This document shows positions 1 through 8,789 of a DNA stretch of 15,919 nt, in pieces; position 1 is the first letter of the stretch, and each line of letters starts with the position of its first letter. Source of the DNA: an uncultured Gallionellaceae bacterium. Its GTDB lineage: Bacteria > Pseudomonadota > Gammaproteobacteria > Burkholderiales > Sulfuricellaceae. Below the pieces are notes generated by a model. The model was given only the letters and a program-made list of their open reading frames with translations. It had not been told where the DNA came from and searched no databases. The translations under genes were made by a program, and so were the position numbers. The stretch spans positions 1 through 15,919 of the forward strand of contig CALMWM010000170.1 of the NCBI GenBank assembly GCA_937873435.1, written 5' to 3'.

Positions 1-31
1 GCGCCGCAACAGGGCAACCAGATGATTTTGT

Positions 32-2446
32 TTGATTTTTAACCGGACACTAGTGTTCAAAGATAGCCATGGAGTGCTTGTCGATGGGGCTATGGCGCCC
101 ACAATGATCATGCTCGACCCGCATTGGGCGACAGGGTGGCGCTTCAAAGAGCTATCTTCGTTCTGGTCTCTCGCACCACGAAAATTTCCAGACAATTCGA
201 CCGGGTGGCGCTTGGCGCATGAGACAGAGGGGGTAACGAGGCTGGAGTCGCGGCATCAGCCGGTATTTGGTTATTCGACTCAAATCGACTCCTGCACTGT
301 CCAAACCCTAGTCGCTATTACACCAAGTTCACAGATTTCGGATGGTCGCATGTTGGGAATGTTTGCCGAACTCCTGGCAGACAGCCTATACCGCAGCCGT
401 AACCTCTTCTCCGGTATATCGCTCATCCAACAGCCACATGTTGTGCTGAATTGCGAGGTTGATCCCTCTGGCATGATCGCGCCAGACCAATCCCCAGAGC
501 CACTAGCAGTGTTTCCTAGAGTAGTCCTCGCCGCTTCGCGATCCGGTACGGAACCGAACAGACTTCTTCTAAAGATCAGCAGTCGAGCCGTGCTCGCAGG
601 CATCAACAGCGCCAAGGATGCGTCCTTTGAGGTTAGATGCCTCATCGAGGCACTCCAATGCTGCCACGATGTGTATGGGATGCAATTTCCCGGTGAGTTG
701 GTCGGACAGCTTCAAACTCGAGCATCAGAACCCGCGCGGTACCACTTACAGGTCGTTGAGCGTGTCGTAGATGTTCCAGACTACGTAGATCCGGTTATTC
801 CGTCGCCGACTGACTACAAGCTCGCACGCAAGCATTTGGCCATTGCCATGCAGCAACTTGGCCTAAACCCTGGGCGGTACGAACTCACTGAAGCCAAGGT
901 CAAGATTGATGCGGGACGTGATTGCCTCCGGCGTCACATTGAGTGCCGGCTTGCCTCGCTTGACAGGCGGCAGCTCATACAGGAGTGCGTTGAACAGCAC
1001 GACGCGCTTCTCGTTGCCGAGAGAGTCAAGATTCAGAGAGTCCGTCAGAGCCTCTCACATTCAGTTGAGTATGACCGCCTCGATGCTGCTGAGGAAGCGC
1101 GCAAAAAACTCGGCTCAGCCGCCCGCCACTACCGATATCTTCTGGAAAAGGTGCTTAGTTCAACAAGTAATGGCGTCGAAGAGGTAACAAACGACGTGCT
1201 GCGCGAGTTGGTCGGCCTCGTGGACTGGTACAAGGTTTTAGCTGATGCTGGCGATGTCTTGCATAATGGGGTGGACGTCGGTGGCATTGATATCGACGAT
1301 TCATACATACCGGAGGTCTTCTATTCAACTGATTCGGATGCGCGTGAGGCCGAATTTGCCCGAGAGTACGCCAAGTCGCGGCTGGGTATCGATATTAACG
1401 AGCACGACGAAGTTGTAGGCGCTTCAACCGAACTACTGGCTGATGAGGGCGTGCGCCAAGCGTTTCGTCAGGATTTGGGCTTTGAATTGCAGCACTTGCT
1501 CGCTGCATTGGGCATCCTGTCCCAAGCATACCGGTGGGGTTTGGGGGAAGGGCTTGCCCTTTCATACGTTGCGACCCCAAAGCGCATCTCGCAGATACTT
1601 ATTGAGAACCTTGAAGGACTCCAGACCACCGAGGCAGCAGCGATTGTGGAGTTCCTGACGCTGTCTGGGTCAGACATCCGTCGACTAGCGGGGAAAGAGG
1701 TCGATGAGGAAGAGGTTCCGTATTGGGAACATAAAAAACGCATTCATCGGTACGCCATTCGTCCGCTCGTGGTCGACGGGACAGAACTTCGCTGGGGAGC
1801 GGAGACGGCCAGCCGGGCCATGAACGTTTGGAGTTCTTCGTTGCGGGACGGATACTTACCTGCAGAATTCGGATGGACACATGTCAAACCCATCATCAGA
1901 GGAATTAAAAAAGATATAGAGAACAGACTGGAGGTACGTACAGACGAGATATTCCTGCGTCACACGCCTTACGTTCTGAGAAACGTGAAATTTTTCCATA
2001 GGTTTCCCAGAGAATGCTTCGACGACGTCGGAGATTTCGACGTTTTGGCGTACTGGCCAGAGACTAATACTTTGGTCGTTTCAGAGTGCAAATATAACGA
2101 GCCGACATACTCTGTTAAAGATAGCCGCCGATTACGAGACACGATATTCGGCAAGGCAGAGAATGATCGGAATGGTCAATTCAGCCGAATACTGCGCCGA
2201 CGGCAGTTTATCGCTATACATAGGCAGCGTATGCTCGAACTGTTGAAGTGGCCTTCAGCGGGTAAACACGAGCCGCAATATCTTGAGATATATGTAAGTC
2301 GTGAAGTGTACTATTGGATGATCCATCCGCCATACGATGTTCCGACCACATTCATCCGAGTGGACGCGCTGGATGCTTGGGTCAAGAAGCATCTCATCGA
2401 ACTGGCGAAGGGCGACGATACTGCTGCGGTTCGATCGTTCTCGTGA
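32..2446 (+). CDS. Unrecognised 804-aa protein with C-terminal PD-(D/E)XK-like nuclease domain
   Basis: I do not recognise the family of the first ~600 residues. Residues about 315-385 are rich in charged, helix-forming sequence with coiled-coil character. The C-terminal part has a restriction-endonuclease-fold signature: G667-D-F-D670 followed by a hydrophobic strand, then a second strand ending in S-E685-C-K687. This fits the D...ExK catalytic core of PD-(D/E)XK nucleases, which cut DNA in restriction, repair or defence. The start is uncertain. The first in-frame codon after the TGA at 23-25 is a TTG at 32; GTG 53 and ATG 95 are alternatives. The opening residues read like the middle of a protein, so a frameshift or truncation just outside the window is possible. 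Base composition is less GC-rich than the prp genes, which suggests acquired DNA. The nuclease call is an inference from the motif; a defence role is a guess. Confidence 0.7.
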   Translation: MIFNRTLVFKDSHGVLVDGAMAPTMIMLDPHWATGWRFKELSSFWSLAPRKFPDNSTGWRLAHETEGVTRLESRHQPVFGYSTQIDSCTVQTLVAITPSSQISDGRMLGMFAELLADSLYRSRNLFSGISLIQQPHVVLNCEVDPSGMIAPDQSPEPLAVFPRVVLAASRSGTEPNRLLLKISSRAVLAGINSAKDASFEVRCLIEALQCCHDVYGMQFPGELVGQLQTRASEPARYHLQVVERVVDVPDYVDPVIPSPTDYKLARKHLAIAMQQLGLNPGRYELTEAKVKIDAGRDCLRRHIECRLASLDRRQLIQECVEQHDALLVAERVKIQRVRQSLSHSVEYDRLDAAEEARKKLGSAARHYRYLLEKVLSSTSNGVEEVTNDVLRELVGLVDWYKVLADAGDVLHNGVDVGGIDIDDSYIPEVFYSTDSDAREAEFAREYAKSRLGIDINEHDEVVGASTELLADEGVRQAFRQDLGFELQHLLAALGILSQAYRWGLGEGLALSYVATPKRISQILIENLEGLQTTEAAAIVEFLTLSGSDIRRLAGKEVDEEEVPYWEHKKRIHRYAIRPLVVDGTELRWGAETASRAMNVWSSSLRDGYLPAEFGWTHVKPIIRGIKKDIENRLEVRTDEIFLRHTPYVLRNVKFFHRFPRECFDDVGDFDVLAYWPETNTLVVSECKYNEPTYSVKDSRRLRDTIFGKAENDRNGQFSRILRRRQFIAIHRQRMLELLKWPSAGKHEPQYLEIYVSREVYYWMIHPPYDVPTTFIRVDALDAWVKKHLIELAKGDDTAAVRSFS

Positions 2447-2497
2447 CGACACAAAAGACGGCGTTCGTATCTTACGGCAGTGGTTGGCTGTAATGCG

Positions 2498-2527
2498 GCG
2501 GATTGCTGACTGCCACCAGCAATCCGC
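2498..2527. other. Perfect 11-bp hairpin after the nuclease gene
   Basis: GCGGATTGCTG (2498-2508) and CAGCAATCCGC (2517-2527) are exact reverse complements around an 8-nt loop. It lies about 50 bp past the stop of the large nuclease gene. No T-run follows on either strand, so it is not a classical intrinsic terminator. It may stabilise the mRNA 3' end or be a remnant of an interspersed repeat. Nothing else recognisable lies between 2447 and 2685. Confidence 0.4.
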
Positions 2528-2684
2528 TGAATGACCGCTTTGGCCGAGTAGCAGACCCTCACCACCACCTTACTGAGTTTCCGCACGCCCCCACCCGTCT
2601 CAAGCCTGGCATTTGCGATTCCCCTCAATCGCCGCTTCGATGTGCTGGACGGTCGCCCGGTGAATTTCCCGGCTCGATGCCAGT

Positions 2685-2711
2685 GGAGATCGCGACCGGG
2701 AGGTCGCTCCC
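2685..2711. repeat. REP-like GC-rich palindrome downstream of the MscS gene
   Basis: GCGACC (2692-2697), loop GGGA, GGTCGC (2702-2707), extended imperfectly by GGAG/CTCC on the outside. Short GC-rich palindromes of this kind are common extragenic repeats in Proteobacteria. It sits about 15 bp beyond the stop codon of the leftward channel gene, where it could protect or terminate that transcript. Confidence 0.4.
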
Positions 2712-2726
2712 ACATGGCGCCCGCGC

Positions 2727-3653
2727 CTATCCTTGAGCAGCCTTTGCCGCCTCGCCGCACTGGACGACCTGCAAGGGCGGCGCCGAGCCGTCCTTGAGCT
2801 GGCCGGGGTAAACGGTGATATGGGGATAGGGTATCTCGACGCCGTGGAGGTCGAACGCCCGCTTCAGGCGGCGCAGGTATTCGCGGCGGATGCCCCACTG
2901 TTCCAGCGGCAGCACCTTGAAGCGGCAGCGGATGATCACGGCGGAATCGTCCCAGCGGTCCACCCCGGCCATTTCCATGGTCTCCAGCATCTTGGCGCCG
3001 AAGGCTGCGTCCTCGCGCATCGCGGCGCCGACCTGGCGCATCAGGTCCATCACTTCGTCCAGGTCTTCGCGGTAGGCGACCCCGACGTCGATCACTGCGT
3101 AGGCGAATCCCCGGCTCATGTTGGTGACGGTGGTGATAATGCCATTGGGGATGAAATGGACGTGGCCGTCGTAATCGCGCATCTTGATGTAGCGCAGGGT
3201 GACTTCTTCGACCAGCCCGCCCTTGCCGCCCACTTCCACCACGTCGCCCTGCCTGACCTGGTTTTCCAGCAACAGGAAGAAGCCGTTGAAGTAGTCCTTG
3301 ATCAGGCTCTGCGCCCCGAATCCCACCGCGATGCCCAGCACTCCGGCAGTAGCCAGGATGGGCGCGATGGAAACGCCCATTTCGCTGAGTACCACCATGC
3401 CGGCGACGACGCTGATGATCACCGAGGCGATGTAGCGGAACACCCGGCTCAGGGTTTCGATGCGCTTCAATTCTTCCAGGTTGTTGTCGGCCTGGCTGCG
3501 CAAATACGCCTTCAACATCCTGATGGCTTTTTCGGACACCCGCAGCAGTACCCAGGCCAGGCCCAGGATCAGGACAATATGCAGGGCGGTCTGGGAGACC
3601 AGCAGTAGCTCCTTCAGATTGGCCAGGCCTAATACGTCAGAGAGTTTGCCCAT
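2727..3653 (-). CDS. MscS-family mechanosensitive ion channel
   Basis: Inner-membrane channel that opens under membrane tension to release solutes during osmotic downshock. At 308 aa it matches the small, MscS-like size class. Three membrane segments are visible: about 19-40, 71-92 and 95-127. The third is the Ala/Gly-rich pore helix (ATAGVLGIAVGFGAQSLIKD, 101-120), followed by the beta domain with the family motif FIPNG (167-171). The C-terminal vestibule domain extends to about residue 290. The ATG at 3653 follows AAGGA with 7-nt spacing, which supports this start. A PfkB kinase gene lies 111 bp upstream on the same strand, so co-transcription is possible but not shown. The exact MscS subclass cannot be told from the sequence alone. 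Confidence 0.93.
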   Translation of the reverse strand: MGKLSDVLGLANLKELLLVSQTALHIVLILGLAWVLLRVSEKAIRMLKAYLRSQADNNLEELKRIETLSRVFRYIASVIISVVAGMVVLSEMGVSIAPILATAGVLGIAVGFGAQSLIKDYFNGFFLLLENQVRQGDVVEVGGKGGLVEEVTLRYIKMRDYDGHVHFIPNGIITTVTNMSRGFAYAVIDVGVAYREDLDEVMDLMRQVGAAMREDAAFGAKMLETMEMAGVDRWDDSAVIIRCRFKVLPLEQWGIRREYLRRLKRAFDLHGVEIPYPHITVYPGQLKDGSAPPLQVVQCGEAAKAAQG

Positions 3654-3764
3654 GGATTTTTCCTTATGTGATTTGCCGGGCTGCGAGGCTCGGCTGTGGC
3701 TGATTGCCAGGGGGCGGAAATGTCATCGGAAGATACAGGAGATTTTCGTCGTTGCTGGATGCGG

Positions 3765-4724
3765 TCACCGAATTTTCCATTCTTTCAAAAACGGTTGATA
3801 AAAATTCGGATCGTCAGGAATCGCGCCGCGTATCCCGCATAGCGCACTGGCAAAACGGCTGGCGCGCGCCAGGGTGCGGCTGGCCGGCCAGCCGCGTAGC
3901 GTTCCGAGGATGAAGACGGCGGCGAAGCCATCCCCCGCGCCTACCGTGTCGACTATCCCGCCGCTCGGCGCGCTGCTTTCGGTACGCGTCTCGGTGCCGT
4001 CCGCGGTCAGTTGCCAGGCACCCTCCGCGCCGCAGGTGACCAGCACCCTTTCCAGGGAAAACTGTTCGATCAGCGCTGCGGCCTGCGCGGCGGGGCTGTC
4101 ACCCGGCAGCTTCAACTGGCGGGCGATGACGGTCAGTTCATCGTTGTTTATTTTTACCAGGTCGGCACGAGACAGCGAGCGCTTCAGGGTCTGGGTGTCG
4201 TACCAGGGCTCGCGCAGGTTGATGTCCAGCATCCGTGGCGCTCCGATACTCTGGAACAGGCTGTTCAGCGCGCGCCGCGAAACCTTGTGGCGCTGCGCCA
4301 GGGTGCCGAAGTAGATCAGCTCCGGCTGGGTGGACAAGGCGACCATGCGCGTCACCCCGGCATGGATGTAATCGTAGGCTTGGTCAGGAGAAATTTCGAA
4401 ACGGTGGCCGCCCGGCTGCATGTGGACAACCACCTCCCCGGTCGGGTGAACCGGGTCGCACTGGACGCCGAGGGTGTCCATCTCGTAGCGGGCCATTGCG
4501 GCGAGCAGTTCCTCGCGCAACGCATCGTTGCCGGTGCGGGTGATCAGCACCGGATGCAGGCCGAACGCCTGGAGATGCCGCGCCACGTTGAAGGGCGCGC
4601 CCCCAAGCACCGAGCGGTCGGGGAATTTATCCGCCAGGACTTCGCCGAAGAGGGCAACGGTGCCTGTCTGGTGGAGCGGTTTGGTCAATAGTCTGTGTAA
4701 TGAGTTTTCTTGATTTATAGCCAT
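3765..4724 (-). CDS. PfkB-family carbohydrate kinase (fructokinase/ribokinase-like)
   Basis: ATP-dependent cytoplasmic sugar kinase. The N-terminal substrate-binding signature GGAPFNVARHL is at 41-51. KINNDEL (191-197) is the conserved strand-turn of the family. The second PfkB signature DTVGAGDGFAA (259-269) supplies the anion hole and the catalytic base Asp265. The length of 319 aa is normal. The GG-x-P-x-N-VA form is typical of fructokinase-like members, but the substrate (fructose, ribose, adenosine or another) is not determined by what can be seen. Translation begins at ATG 4724 because a TAA lies in frame shortly upstream. The best Shine-Dalgarno match (GGAGGA) is about 20 nt upstream, too far to be ideal, so a downstream start near residue 20, where homology begins, is possible. 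Confidence 0.9.
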   Translation of the reverse strand: MAINQENSLHRLLTKPLHQTGTVALFGEVLADKFPDRSVLGGAPFNVARHLQAFGLHPVLITRTGNDALREELLAAMARYEMDTLGVQCDPVHPTGEVVVHMQPGGHRFEISPDQAYDYIHAGVTRMVALSTQPELIYFGTLAQRHKVSRRALNSLFQSIGAPRMLDINLREPWYDTQTLKRSLSRADLVKINNDELTVIARQLKLPGDSPAAQAAALIEQFSLERVLVTCGAEGAWQLTADGTETRTESSAPSGGIVDTVGAGDGFAAVFILGTLRGWPASRTLARASRFASALCGIRGAIPDDPNFYQPFLKEWKIR

Positions 4725-4811
4725 AGGGCGTGCTGGATATGTTTATCCTCCGAAAGAACGATCCTGGAAAAATGGAGATGATGGGGTGGCGGGCGTTGTT
4801 TTTCGAGCCGA

Positions 4812-4823
4812 GCGATATATCGC
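4812..4823. promoter_or_regulatory. 12-bp perfect palindrome upstream of the sugar kinase
   Basis: GCGATATATCGC is fully self-complementary and lies 88 bp upstream of the kinase start, in the 260-bp gap that separates it from the end of prpD. It could be an operator for a dimeric repressor or part of a promoter region. No known regulator consensus is recognised, and the size makes chance occurrence possible. Confidence 0.25.
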
Positions 4824-4930
4824 CTCTTCCCCAGTAACGGTATTCACTACATTGAATGAACACCATTAACCGGAAAAGTTCAATTTACTTTTTCCTGAAA
4901 AACCGCAGTTCATCGCCGCAGAGGCGCGGA

Positions 4931-4951
4931 CGCCCCCGCGAGGTGGGGGCG
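4931..4951 (-). terminator. Candidate end-of-operon hairpin after prpD
   Basis: CGCCCCC (4931-4937) and GGGGGCG (4945-4951) form a 7-bp all-GC stem with a 7-nt loop, 34 bp past the prpD stop on the leftward transcript. A short T-run (TTTTT, read on the minus strand near 4899-4903) comes only about 30 nt later. It is therefore not a textbook intrinsic terminator, but it is the best candidate stop for the prp mRNA. Confidence 0.35.
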
Positions 4952-4984
4952 CGGGGGTGTACCAGTTCAGGAAAGCGAGGGCTT

Positions 4985-6445
4985 TCAGATCACCATCAAG
5001 TCGACGAACTCGTTGACCGGTAAGGCTTCGAGCTTGTGCTGGTCGAGGCACACGGCGAGGATGGCGTTTTGCTGCTTGGCCGGGAAGCGGCGTGCCAGGT
5101 TGACCTTGAATTTCTTCACCAGTTCGGGGATGCCTTCGGCGCGGCGGCGGCGGTGGCCGATGGGGTATTCCACCGCGACCTTGTCCGACTGCGTACCGTC
5201 CTTGAAGAAGATTTGCATCGCATTGGCGATCGAGCGTTTTTCCGGGTCGTGGTAATCCTTGCTGTACTGCGGATTCTCGACGCATTCGATCTTGTCGCGC
5301 AGCGCGTCGATGCGCGGGTCGGCGGCGATGTCGTCTTCGTAATCGGCGGCGGTCAGGGTGCCGCGCAGCAGGCCGATGGCGGTCATGTACTGGATGCAAT
5401 GGTCGCGGTCGGCGGGGTTATGCAGCGGGCCTTTCTTGTCGATGATGCGGATCGCCGATTCGTGGGTGGTGATGACGATCTTGTCGATCCGGGCGATTTT
5501 TTCCAGCGTATCGAGCCTGGCGCCGGCCTGGGCGTGGAGCTGGAAGGCGCATTCCACCGCGGTTTGCGAGTGAAACTCGGCGGGGAAGCTGATCTTGAAG
5601 AGGATCTGCTCCATCACGTAGGAACCGTAAGGACGCTGGAACTTGAAGGCGTTGCCCTTGAACGACACGTCGTAGAAGCCCCAGGTCTTGGCGGTCAGTA
5701 CCGAGGGATAGCCGATCTCGCCCTTCAGCGCCATCAGCGCCAGGCGCACCGCGCGGCTGGTGGCGTCGCCCGCCGCCCAGGATTTGCGCGGGCCGGTGTT
5801 GGGCGAGTGGCGGTAGGTGCGCAAGGACTGCCCGTCGAGCCAGGCGTGCGACAGCGCGTTGACGATTTCCTCGCGGCTGCCGCCGAGCATCCAGGTGACT
5901 ACCGCAGTGGACGCCACTTTCACCAGGATCACGTGATCCAGGCCGACCCGGTTGAAGCTGTTTTCCAGCGCCAGCACGCCCTGGATTTCATGGGCCTTGA
6001 TCATCGCGCTGAGCACGTCTTTCATCGTCAGCGGGGTCTTGCCCTCGGCAATCCGGCTGCGCGACAGGTAATCGGCGATCGCCAGGATGCCGCCCAGGTT
6101 GTCGGACGGATGGCCCCATTCGGCGGCCAGCCAGGTATCGTTGAAATCCAGCCAGCGCACCATCGCGCCGATGTCGAAGGCGGCTTTCACCGGGTCGAGC
6201 TGGAATTGGGTACCGGGCACCTTGGCGCCGTTGGGCACCACCGTGCCTGGCACAATAGGGCCAAGCAGTTTGGTGCAGGCCGGGTAGGACAAGGCTTCCA
6301 GACCGCAGCCGAGGGTGTCGATCAGGCAGTTGCGCGCGGTATCGTAGGCCTCGGCGGACTGGATTTCGTAATCGCAGACGTAGTCGGCGATGTCCACCAG
6401 TACCTGGTCGGGAGCAGGACGGACGTTGGAGATGTGGGATGACAT
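4985..6445 (-). CDS. prpD: 2-methylcitrate dehydratase (MmgE/PrpD family)
   Basis: Dehydrates 2-methylcitrate to 2-methyl-cis-aconitate in the cytoplasmic methylcitrate cycle for propionyl-CoA breakdown. The 486-aa length is close to that of enteric PrpD (483 aa). Family landmarks include RWLDFNDTWLAAEWGHPSDN at 97-116, the R-x-Y-R-H-S-P-N-T-G-P-R-K-S-W-A-A-G-D stretch in the middle, and a C-terminal EYPIGHRRRR...LARRFPAKQQ segment as in known PrpD. The start ATG at 6445 is preceded by AGGAAG. It is the last gene of the prpB-prpC-prpD operon, separated from prpC by 102 bp of repeat DNA. The classical PrpD is present rather than an AcnD/PrpF pair. Hydration of methylaconitate to methylisocitrate would need an aconitase encoded elsewhere. 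Confidence 0.95.
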   Translation of the reverse strand: MSSHISNVRPAPDQVLVDIADYVCDYEIQSAEAYDTARNCLIDTLGCGLEALSYPACTKLLGPIVPGTVVPNGAKVPGTQFQLDPVKAAFDIGAMVRWLDFNDTWLAAEWGHPSDNLGGILAIADYLSRSRIAEGKTPLTMKDVLSAMIKAHEIQGVLALENSFNRVGLDHVILVKVASTAVVTWMLGGSREEIVNALSHAWLDGQSLRTYRHSPNTGPRKSWAAGDATSRAVRLALMALKGEIGYPSVLTAKTWGFYDVSFKGNAFKFQRPYGSYVMEQILFKISFPAEFHSQTAVECAFQLHAQAGARLDTLEKIARIDKIVITTHESAIRIIDKKGPLHNPADRDHCIQYMTAIGLLRGTLTAADYEDDIAADPRIDALRDKIECVENPQYSKDYHDPEKRSIANAMQIFFKDGTQSDKVAVEYPIGHRRRRAEGIPELVKKFKVNLARRFPAKQQNAILAVCLDQHKLEALPVNEFVDLMVI

Positions 6446-6482
6446 GAAAGCTTCCTAATGGTCAGTTTATCGGCATGGTGAC

Positions 6483-6544
6483 ACCCTCTCCCGCGCTGCC
6501 GCGCACCCCTCTCCCGCACACGGGAGAGGGGCTGGGGAGAGGGT
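6483..6544. repeat. Nested CCCTCTCCC/GGGAGAGGG palindrome between prpC and prpD
   Basis: An inner stem CCCCTCTCCCG (6506-6516) pairs exactly with CGGGAGAGGGG (6521-6531) around CACA. An outer pair, ACCCTCTCCC (6483-6492) with GGGGAGAGGGT (6534-6544), encloses it. It belongs to the same motif family as the elements at 7783-7839 and 11867-11905. Its place inside an operon suggests an effect on mRNA stability or on the relative expression of prpD. Confidence 0.75.
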
Positions 6545-6547
6545 AGT

Positions 6548-7693
6548 TTATCGCTCTTCAATCGGCATATAAGCCCGTTCCCCCGGCCCGACATATTCGG
6601 CGTTGGGGCGGATGATCTTGTTGTCGATGCGTTGCTCGACGATATGCGCCGCCCAGCCGGCGGTGCGCGAGATCACGAACAGCGGGGTGAACATCGGCGT
6701 CGGCACGCCCATCATGTGGTAGCTCGATGCGCTGTACCAGTCGAGGTTGGGGAACATTTTCTTGGTGTCCCACATCACCGTTTCGATGCGCTCGGCGATA
6801 TTGAACAGGTTCAGGTTGCCGCCGTCCATGCACAAGTGGTGCGCCACTGCCTTGATCGCCACGTTGCGCGGGTCGGCCAGGGTATATACCGGGTGACCGA
6901 AACCGATGACGATTTCCTTACGCACGATGCGCTCGCGGATGTCGATTTCCGCCTCGTCGGGAGAGCGGTAGCGCTGCTGGGTTGCCATCGCAGCCTCGTT
7001 GGCGCCGCCGTGCTTGGGGCCGCGCAATGCACCGATGGCGCCGACGATGCAGGAATAGAAATCTGACAAGGTGCCGGAAATCACCCGGGCGGCGAAAGTC
7101 GAGGCATTGAATTCATGTTCGGCGTAGAGGATCAACGAGGTATCCAGCGCCTTGCGGTGCAGTTCGATGGGTTTGCGTCCGTGCAGCAGATGGAGGAAAT
7201 GGCCGGCCACCGTATCGTCGTCGGTTTCCACCGCGATGCGCTTGCCGTTGACCGCATAGTGATGCCAGTACAACAGCATCGAGCCGAACGAGGCGACCAG
7301 CCGATCCGCGATGTCGCGTGCGCCGGACAGGTTATGGTCGTCCTTTTCCGGCAACAGCGTCCCCAGCAGCGAACAGCCGGTGCGCATCACGTCCATCGGA
7401 TGCGCCGACGGCGGAAGCAGTTCGAGCGCCGTTTTCAGTTGCGACGGCAAACTGCGCAGCGACTTGAGCTTGGCGCTGTAGTCCGCCAGTTCGCCGCGCG
7501 TCGGCAGCACGCCGTGGATCAACAGAAAGGCGACCTCCTCGAAAGTGGATTTCTCCGCCAGTTCGAGAATATCGTAACCGCGATAATGCAGGTCGTTGCC
7601 GCTATGGCCGACCGTGCATACCGCCGTGGTGCCGGCGTTGACGCCGGACAGGGCGACCGATTTCTTTTTCGGCTTGTTATCCGTTTCGCTCAT
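6548..7693 (-). CDS. prpC: 2-methylcitrate synthase
   Basis: Condenses propionyl-CoA with oxaloacetate to 2-methylcitrate. The 381-aa length is the short citrate-synthase form typical of PrpC rather than the ~430-aa housekeeping GltA. The catalytic triad of the citrate synthase fold is visible: His228 in GPKHGGANE, His267 in GFGHPVY and Asp318 in NLDWYSAS. The N-terminal KKSVALSGVNAGTTAVCTV is the usual methylcitrate synthase opening. The ATG at 7693 follows GGAGAA with a short spacer. prpB lies 179 bp upstream and prpD 102 bp downstream, all leftward, so the order from the promoter is prpB, prpC, prpD. Both intergenic gaps hold GC-rich palindromes. Confidence 0.95.
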   Translation of the reverse strand: MSETDNKPKKKSVALSGVNAGTTAVCTVGHSGNDLHYRGYDILELAEKSTFEEVAFLLIHGVLPTRGELADYSAKLKSLRSLPSQLKTALELLPPSAHPMDVMRTGCSLLGTLLPEKDDHNLSGARDIADRLVASFGSMLLYWHHYAVNGKRIAVETDDDTVAGHFLHLLHGRKPIELHRKALDTSLILYAEHEFNASTFAARVISGTLSDFYSCIVGAIGALRGPKHGGANEAAMATQQRYRSPDEAEIDIRERIVRKEIVIGFGHPVYTLADPRNVAIKAVAHHLCMDGGNLNLFNIAERIETVMWDTKKMFPNLDWYSASSYHMMGVPTPMFTPLFVISRTAGWAAHIVEQRIDNKIIRPNAEYVGPGERAYMPIEER

Positions 7694-7782
7694 TTTGATT
7701 CTCCAAAAACCAATCTCACCGCGCAGGACGCAAAGGACGCGGAGAAAATCTTGAATTCCCTGCGTCCAGCCCTCCCCTCAAT

Positions 7783-7839
7783 CCCCTCCCGCTCGCGGGA
7801 GGGGAGGCAATCGCTCCTTCCCCCGCAAGCGGGGGAAGG
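7783..7839. repeat. Two adjacent GC-rich hairpins between prpB and prpC
   Basis: First hairpin: CCCCTCCCGC (7783-7792), TC, GCGGGAGGGG (7795-7804). Second hairpin: CCTTCCCCCGC (7816-7826), AA, GCGGGGGAAGG (7829-7839). Both are perfect with 2-nt loops and related in sequence to the repeats at 6483 and 11867. They could partly terminate or stabilise the mRNA, favouring prpB over the distal genes. Confidence 0.75.
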
Positions 7840-7872
7840 TTGGGATGGGGGTTGCGCCTCTGCGGTAAAAAC

Positions 7873-8754
7873 TTATTTCCCCTGCGCAAACAACTCATCC
7901 AGCTTCTGCTCGAATTCATGGTAGCCGAGATAGTCGTAAAGCTCCATCCGGCTTTGCATCAGGTCGACGACGTTTTTTTGCGTGCCTTCGTTGCGCACCG
8001 CCTGATAGACCTTTAGCGCCGCCTGGTTCATCGCGCGAAACGCGGAGAGCGGATACAGCGCCAACGAAACATCGGCGCTGCGCAGTTCGTCGAGACTGAA
8101 CAGCGGGGTCGAACCGAATTCGGTGATGTTGGCGAGTACCGGCACTTGCACCGCATCGGCGAATTGCCGGTACATCGCCAGTTCGGTGATCGCTTCCGGG
8201 AAAATCATCCCTGCGCCCGCTTCGACGCAGGCGCAGGCGCGGTCGATGGCTGATTGCAGGCCTTCCACGGCGAGCGCATCGGTGCGCGCCATGATCACGA
8301 AGTCCGGGTCGGTTCTGGCATCCACCGCCGCCTTGACCCGGTCCACCATCTCTTCTTTCGTGACGATGGCCTTGCCGGGACGGTGGCCGCAACGCTTGGA
8401 CTGCACCTGGTCTTCGATATGCACCGCTGCCGCGCCGGCCTTGATCATCGCCTTCACGGTGCGGGCGATGTTGAAAGCGCCGCCGAAGCCGGTGTCGATA
8501 TCCACCAGCACCGGCAGCTCGGTGGCGTCGGTGATGCGGCGCACGTCGGTAAGCACGTCGTCGAGGGTGCTGATGCCGAGGTCGGGCAAACCCAGCGAAC
8601 CCGCCGCCACCCCCCCGCCGGAGACATACAGCGCCTTGTAGCCAGTGCGCTCGGCGAGCCGGGCATGGTAGGCATTGATCGCACCGATTACCTGGAGCGG
8701 CTTTTCGGAGGCAACGGCGGCGCGAAAACGCGCTCCGGCGGAGTGGATGGTCAT
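7873..8754 (-). CDS. prpB: 2-methylisocitrate lyase
   Basis: Cleaves 2-methylisocitrate to pyruvate and succinate, the last step of the methylcitrate cycle. It is a member of the isocitrate lyase/PEP mutase superfamily, with the normal length of 293 aa. The active-site signature KRCGH is at 120-124 (Cys122 is the catalytic acid/base). Metal-binding acidic residues lie in DIDTGFGG (85-92) and IEDQ (113-116), with MARTDA further along. The start ATG at 8754 follows GGGAG with 6-nt spacing. This is the promoter-proximal gene; a sigma-54 promoter lies at 8790-8805. Confidence 0.96.
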   Translation of the reverse strand: MTIHSAGARFRAAVASEKPLQVIGAINAYHARLAERTGYKALYVSGGGVAAGSLGLPDLGISTLDDVLTDVRRITDATELPVLVDIDTGFGGAFNIARTVKAMIKAGAAAVHIEDQVQSKRCGHRPGKAIVTKEEMVDRVKAAVDARTDPDFVIMARTDALAVEGLQSAIDRACACVEAGAGMIFPEAITELAMYRQFADAVQVPVLANITEFGSTPLFSLDELRSADVSLALYPLSAFRAMNQAALKVYQAVRNEGTQKNVVDLMQSRMELYDYLGYHEFEQKLDELFAQGK

Positions 8755-8789
8755 GTCGTGCTCCCGTTTGGTGGCAATAGCCTAGCCAT

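Noticed and set aside
2733..3608. Long + strand open frame of 291 codons opposite the MscS gene
   Set aside because: It is a high-GC antisense shadow: MscS on the other strand has clear family motifs, while this frame has His/Asp-rich nonsense composition.
5036..6442. 468-codon open frame opposite prpD
   Set aside because: Antisense shadow of a well-matched PrpD; Gly/Val/His-rich with no recognisable domain.
6483..7839. CRISPR-like repeats in the prp gaps
   Set aside because: The repeats are palindromic, unequally spaced and without unique spacers of uniform size; they fit REP-type elements.
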